DNA of 64,000 bases from assembly GCF_000739435.1 (NCBI RefSeq), contig NZ_CP009159.1, positions 372,001 through 436,000 on the forward strand, read 5' to 3'. This stretch comes from Actinobacillus suis ATCC 33415. GTDB lineage: Bacteria > Pseudomonadota > Gammaproteobacteria > Enterobacterales > Pasteurellaceae. The notes below the pieces were generated by a model. The model was not told the origin of the DNA. It saw only the letters and a list, made by a program, of their open reading frames with translations, and made no database searches. Made by a program: the position numbers and the translations under genes. Positions 62,094 through 64,000 of the stretch are shown one piece after another (positions within the stretch are counted from its first letter, which is position 1; every line of letters begins with the position of its first letter).

Positions 62094-62625
62094 CGAAGAT
62101 TTTGCACTTTTCCAAGAAGCGGTAAAAGGCACGAAAAAAATTAAACAAGACACTTTTGTGCCGAAAACTGCGCCTCGTAAAAAAGTTAATGAATTACGAG
62201 AGTTACAAGAACAAAAAGACACCGAATTTTTCTTCTCCGATGAATATGAACCGTTATTACGAGAAGAAAATGAGAAAATCAAATATTTGCGTGCGGATAT
62301 TGACCCGTATATTTTAAAACAACTACGTCGTGGCGATTTTCAGCCGGAGCTTTTTTTGGATTTGCACGGTTTAACCCGTGAACAAGCAAAAAAAGAATTA
62401 GCGGCACTGATTTTGGCGTGCGAGAGAGAACAAGTTTATTGTGCCAGCATTATGACTGGTTTTGGCACCCGTACTTTAAAAGATCAAATTCCCCGTTGGT
62501 TGGTGCAACACCCTAAAATCATCGCTTTACACCAAGCGCCAAGAGAGTGGGGCGGTGATGCGGCAATTTTGATTTTGGTAGAACAAATCGAAAGTCCGGA
62601 AAGACGTTTATTTGAACGTAAATAG
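62083..62625 (+). CDS. smrB: Ribosome rescue endonuclease SmrB (Smr domain)
   Basis: A 180-residue protein with a basic N-terminal extension and a C-terminal Smr domain. LDLHGLTREQAKKEL holds the catalytic DxH and GFGTRTLKDQIPRWL is the second Smr motif. SmrB cleaves mRNA between collided ribosomes. It overlaps bioD by 11 bases, so it is translated from the biotin transcript. A terminator/uptake pair follows. Confidence 0.92.
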   Translation: MLDNEDFALFQEAVKGTKKIKQDTFVPKTAPRKKVNELRELQEQKDTEFFFSDEYEPLLREENEKIKYLRADIDPYILKQLRRGDFQPELFLDLHGLTREQAKKELAALILACEREQVYCASIMTGFGTRTLKDQIPRWLVQHPKIIALHQAPREWGGDAAILILVEQIESPERRLFERK

Positions 62626-62631
62626 AGCATA

Positions 62632-62679
62632 ACAAGCGGTCGTATTTTTGCAAAATTTTGCACAGATCCGACCGCTTGA
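62632..62679 (+). terminator. Terminator/uptake-signal pair after smrB
   Basis: ACAAGCGGTCG and CGACCGCTTG face each other across about 27 bases, seven bases after the smrB stop. This likely ends the bio-smrB operon. Confidence 0.6.
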
Positions 62680-62740
62680 TCTATCTATCTCATAAGGAAG
62701 TTTGTAGAATGCGAAGCTTTGTTTATAAAGGAGAATTTTT

Positions 62741-63604
62741 ATGTTAGAACTTGTGATCGCTATTTTATGTAGCGTCTCGGTCGGTGTGCTGATTAAGGTT
62801 GCACGCCAAAAGCAAATTGCCATTGATCAAAGTATCGCAGTGAACTATATCGTCACGACTTCGATGACTTATTTTTTACTGAATCCGGATTTTAAAGGGC
62901 AAACTGTAGTCGATATTGTGGCGAATAACCCTTCGTCTTATCTGTTTTTTGCATTAGGTTTCTTATTACCAACCATTTTCCTGATTCAAGCCAAATCACT
63001 TGAATTTGCTGGCATTATTCGTACCGATGCGGCACAACGTCTTTCGCTGTTTTTACCGATTTTGGCGGCATTTACCATTTTCGGTGAGCAAATTACCCAA
63101 AATAAATTGATTGCATTGGTATTAGCCTTTATTGCATTAGGATGTTTGCTCTGGAAGACTCATCATGGTATGGGTAAAGGCGGTAAAATTGCAATTGTGA
63201 GTTTAGCTTGCGTATGGTTAGGCTATGGAATGACCGATACCTTGTTTAAACAAATTGCCAAATCCGGCTCGGCTTTTCCGGTAACGCTGTTTATCGCCTT
63301 TGTCTTTGCCGGCTGTTTAATGTTTGTTTATTTATTGCTTAAACGTACGCAATGGCACGTGCCGAGCGTAGCTGTCGGTTTAGTGTTGGGCGTATTGAAT
63401 TTCTGCAATATTTTATTCTACATTAAAGCACACCAAGTGATGAAAGATGATCCGACATTAGTGTTTACCGGTATGAACCTCGGCGTGATTTGTTTAGGCA
63501 CATTTATCGGCGCGTTAGTTTTTAAAGAAAAAATTAATAAAATTAACTACTTAGGTGTCTTTATTGCAATTATTGCGATTATCTGTTTATTTTATTGGAA
63601 ATAA
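62741..63604 (+). CDS. EamA/DMT-superfamily permease
   Basis: A 287-residue protein with about ten hydrophobic helices in two repeated halves, the drug/metabolite transporter plan. DAAQRLSLFLPILAAFTIFGEQIT in the first half and GTFIGALVFKEKINKINYLGVFI in the second mark the EamA repeats. The substrate is unknown. It is a single gene with GGAG RBS and its own terminator before arcB. Confidence 0.82.
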   Translation: MLELVIAILCSVSVGVLIKVARQKQIAIDQSIAVNYIVTTSMTYFLLNPDFKGQTVVDIVANNPSSYLFFALGFLLPTIFLIQAKSLEFAGIIRTDAAQRLSLFLPILAAFTIFGEQITQNKLIALVLAFIALGCLLWKTHHGMGKGGKIAIVSLACVWLGYGMTDTLFKQIAKSGSAFPVTLFIAFVFAGCLMFVYLLLKRTQWHVPSVAVGLVLGVLNFCNILFYIKAHQVMKDDPTLVFTGMNLGVICLGTFIGALVFKEKINKINYLGVFIAIIAIICLFYWK

Positions 63605-63657
63605 TCCGATTTGAATCAATAATCAAAACTATTCAGATACACAGTTTAAGCTATAAT

Positions 63658-63699
63658 AAATCCTTTCTATTTTTAAACGATAGAAAGGATTTTCTTTTA
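63658..63699 (+). terminator. Rho-independent terminator after the permease gene
   Basis: AAATCCTTTCTAT-(9 bases)-ATAGAAAGGATTT followed by TCTTTT, about 55 bases beyond the stop. Confidence 0.85.
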
Positions 63700-63709
63700 A
63701 GGGGGAACA

Positions 63710-64000
63710 ATGAAGGCGATCAAACAATGCAGCCAGAGTTATGTAAATTGGGTATTGCGCTTGGGGAGAGGAAAGGCTGCCCTGTTGGGATTCTTTGTAT
63801 TGGCCAGCTGTGCCATTGTCGCACAAAGTCTTTTAACCTATCTGTTTACGGGCGGTATTTTAGCGCAAGATATTTTACGTTCGATTTCTTTCGGATTGAT
63901 TTCCGCACCTTTTGTCATTTATTTCTTCAATCTGATTGTCGAGAAATTGGAAAAGTCTAGAATCCAGCTTGAGCAGAGCGTTTATGATCTCGGTATTTTG
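63710..64000 (+). CDS. arcB: Aerobic respiration sensor kinase ArcB (partial, 5' end only)
   Basis: The first 97 codons of a gene that runs off the right edge. Two membrane helices are seen (about residues 22-43 and 57-78) separated by a very short periplasmic loop. These features and the segment DILRSISFGLISAPFVIYFF followed by VEKLEKSRIQLEQ match the E. coli ArcB N-terminus (IRSIFFGLLITPWAVYF, VEQLEESRQRL). The rest of the hybrid kinase is outside the window. ATG 63710 follows GGGGGAA. Confidence 0.85.
   Translation, partial: MKAIKQCSQSYVNWVLRLGRGKAALLGFFVLASCAIVAQSLLTYLFTGGILAQDILRSISFGLISAPFVIYFFNLIVEKLEKSRIQLEQSVYDLGIL

Noticed and set aside
63595..63960. 121-codon ORF overlapping the permease end and arcB start
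   Set aside because: It crosses a rho-independent terminator and is out of frame with the ArcB N-terminus that matches the known family.

Overview
The window reads as chromosomal DNA from a swine Pasteurellaceae, most likely Actinobacillus pleuropneumoniae; A. suis is the main alternative because it carries a related apxII locus. Three things point there. Housekeeping proteins closely match the Haemophilus/Actinobacillus type (HktE-like catalase, NhaB-FadR pair, BioG/BioC, ArcB). Intergenic regions are full of the Apl-type DNA uptake signal (ACAAGCGGTC core), often in facing pairs that also look like terminators. An apxIICA toxin operon lies at 47.3-50.7 kb. No rRNA, tRNA or CRISPR array was seen.

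Layout. 1-9.4 kb: a partial pseudouridine synthase, a phosphatase, ruvX-yqgE-rsmE (minus strand), a flotillin, class Ia ribonucleotide reductase nrdAB preceded by a pair of NrdR-like boxes, and a membrane-anchored phosphoesterase. 9.5-21.4 kb: katA, htpG, metC, dsbB, nhaB diverging from fadR, ybeZ, transketolase, and rpmE with a structured leader. 21.4-25.3 kb: a small glycan island (two GT9-type and one GT25-type glycosyltransferases) abutting ilvY. 25.3-45.5 kb: xthA, a YuiF-like permease, ttcA, yfbV, the yciC-yciB-yciA-yciI run, glnE, yacL, gltS, a YidE-type transporter, yihI, a DUF2489 gene, hemN, lptD, and purH with a near-perfect PurR operator.

45.6-54.0 kb is the accessory region. It starts with a short element bounded by about 25-bp inverted repeats (45620-45733). 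Then come an in-frame chimera of the 5' part of ybeY and the 3' part of tmcA, apxIIC, apxIIA, a 17-codon stub of the exporter gene apxIIB, an IS481-family element, an orphan ORF and an IS1595-family transposase. The region ends with a direct copy (54011-54036) of the right end of the first element. The 25-27-bp direct repeats therefore bracket the whole toxin block, which looks inserted between purH and a small GNAT gene. apxII has no BD export genes here, so ApxIIA would need an exporter encoded elsewhere (apxIBD in A. pleuropneumoniae). A PurR/LacI-type palindrome lies about 80 bp before apxIIC.

54.1-64 kb returns to core genes: a small acetyltransferase, dacB, greA, prmB, a compact biotin operon bioA-bioF-bioG-bioC-bioD whose last gene overlaps smrB, a DMT-family permease and the start of arcB. 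All calls come from reading the sequence and remembered family features. No database search was run.
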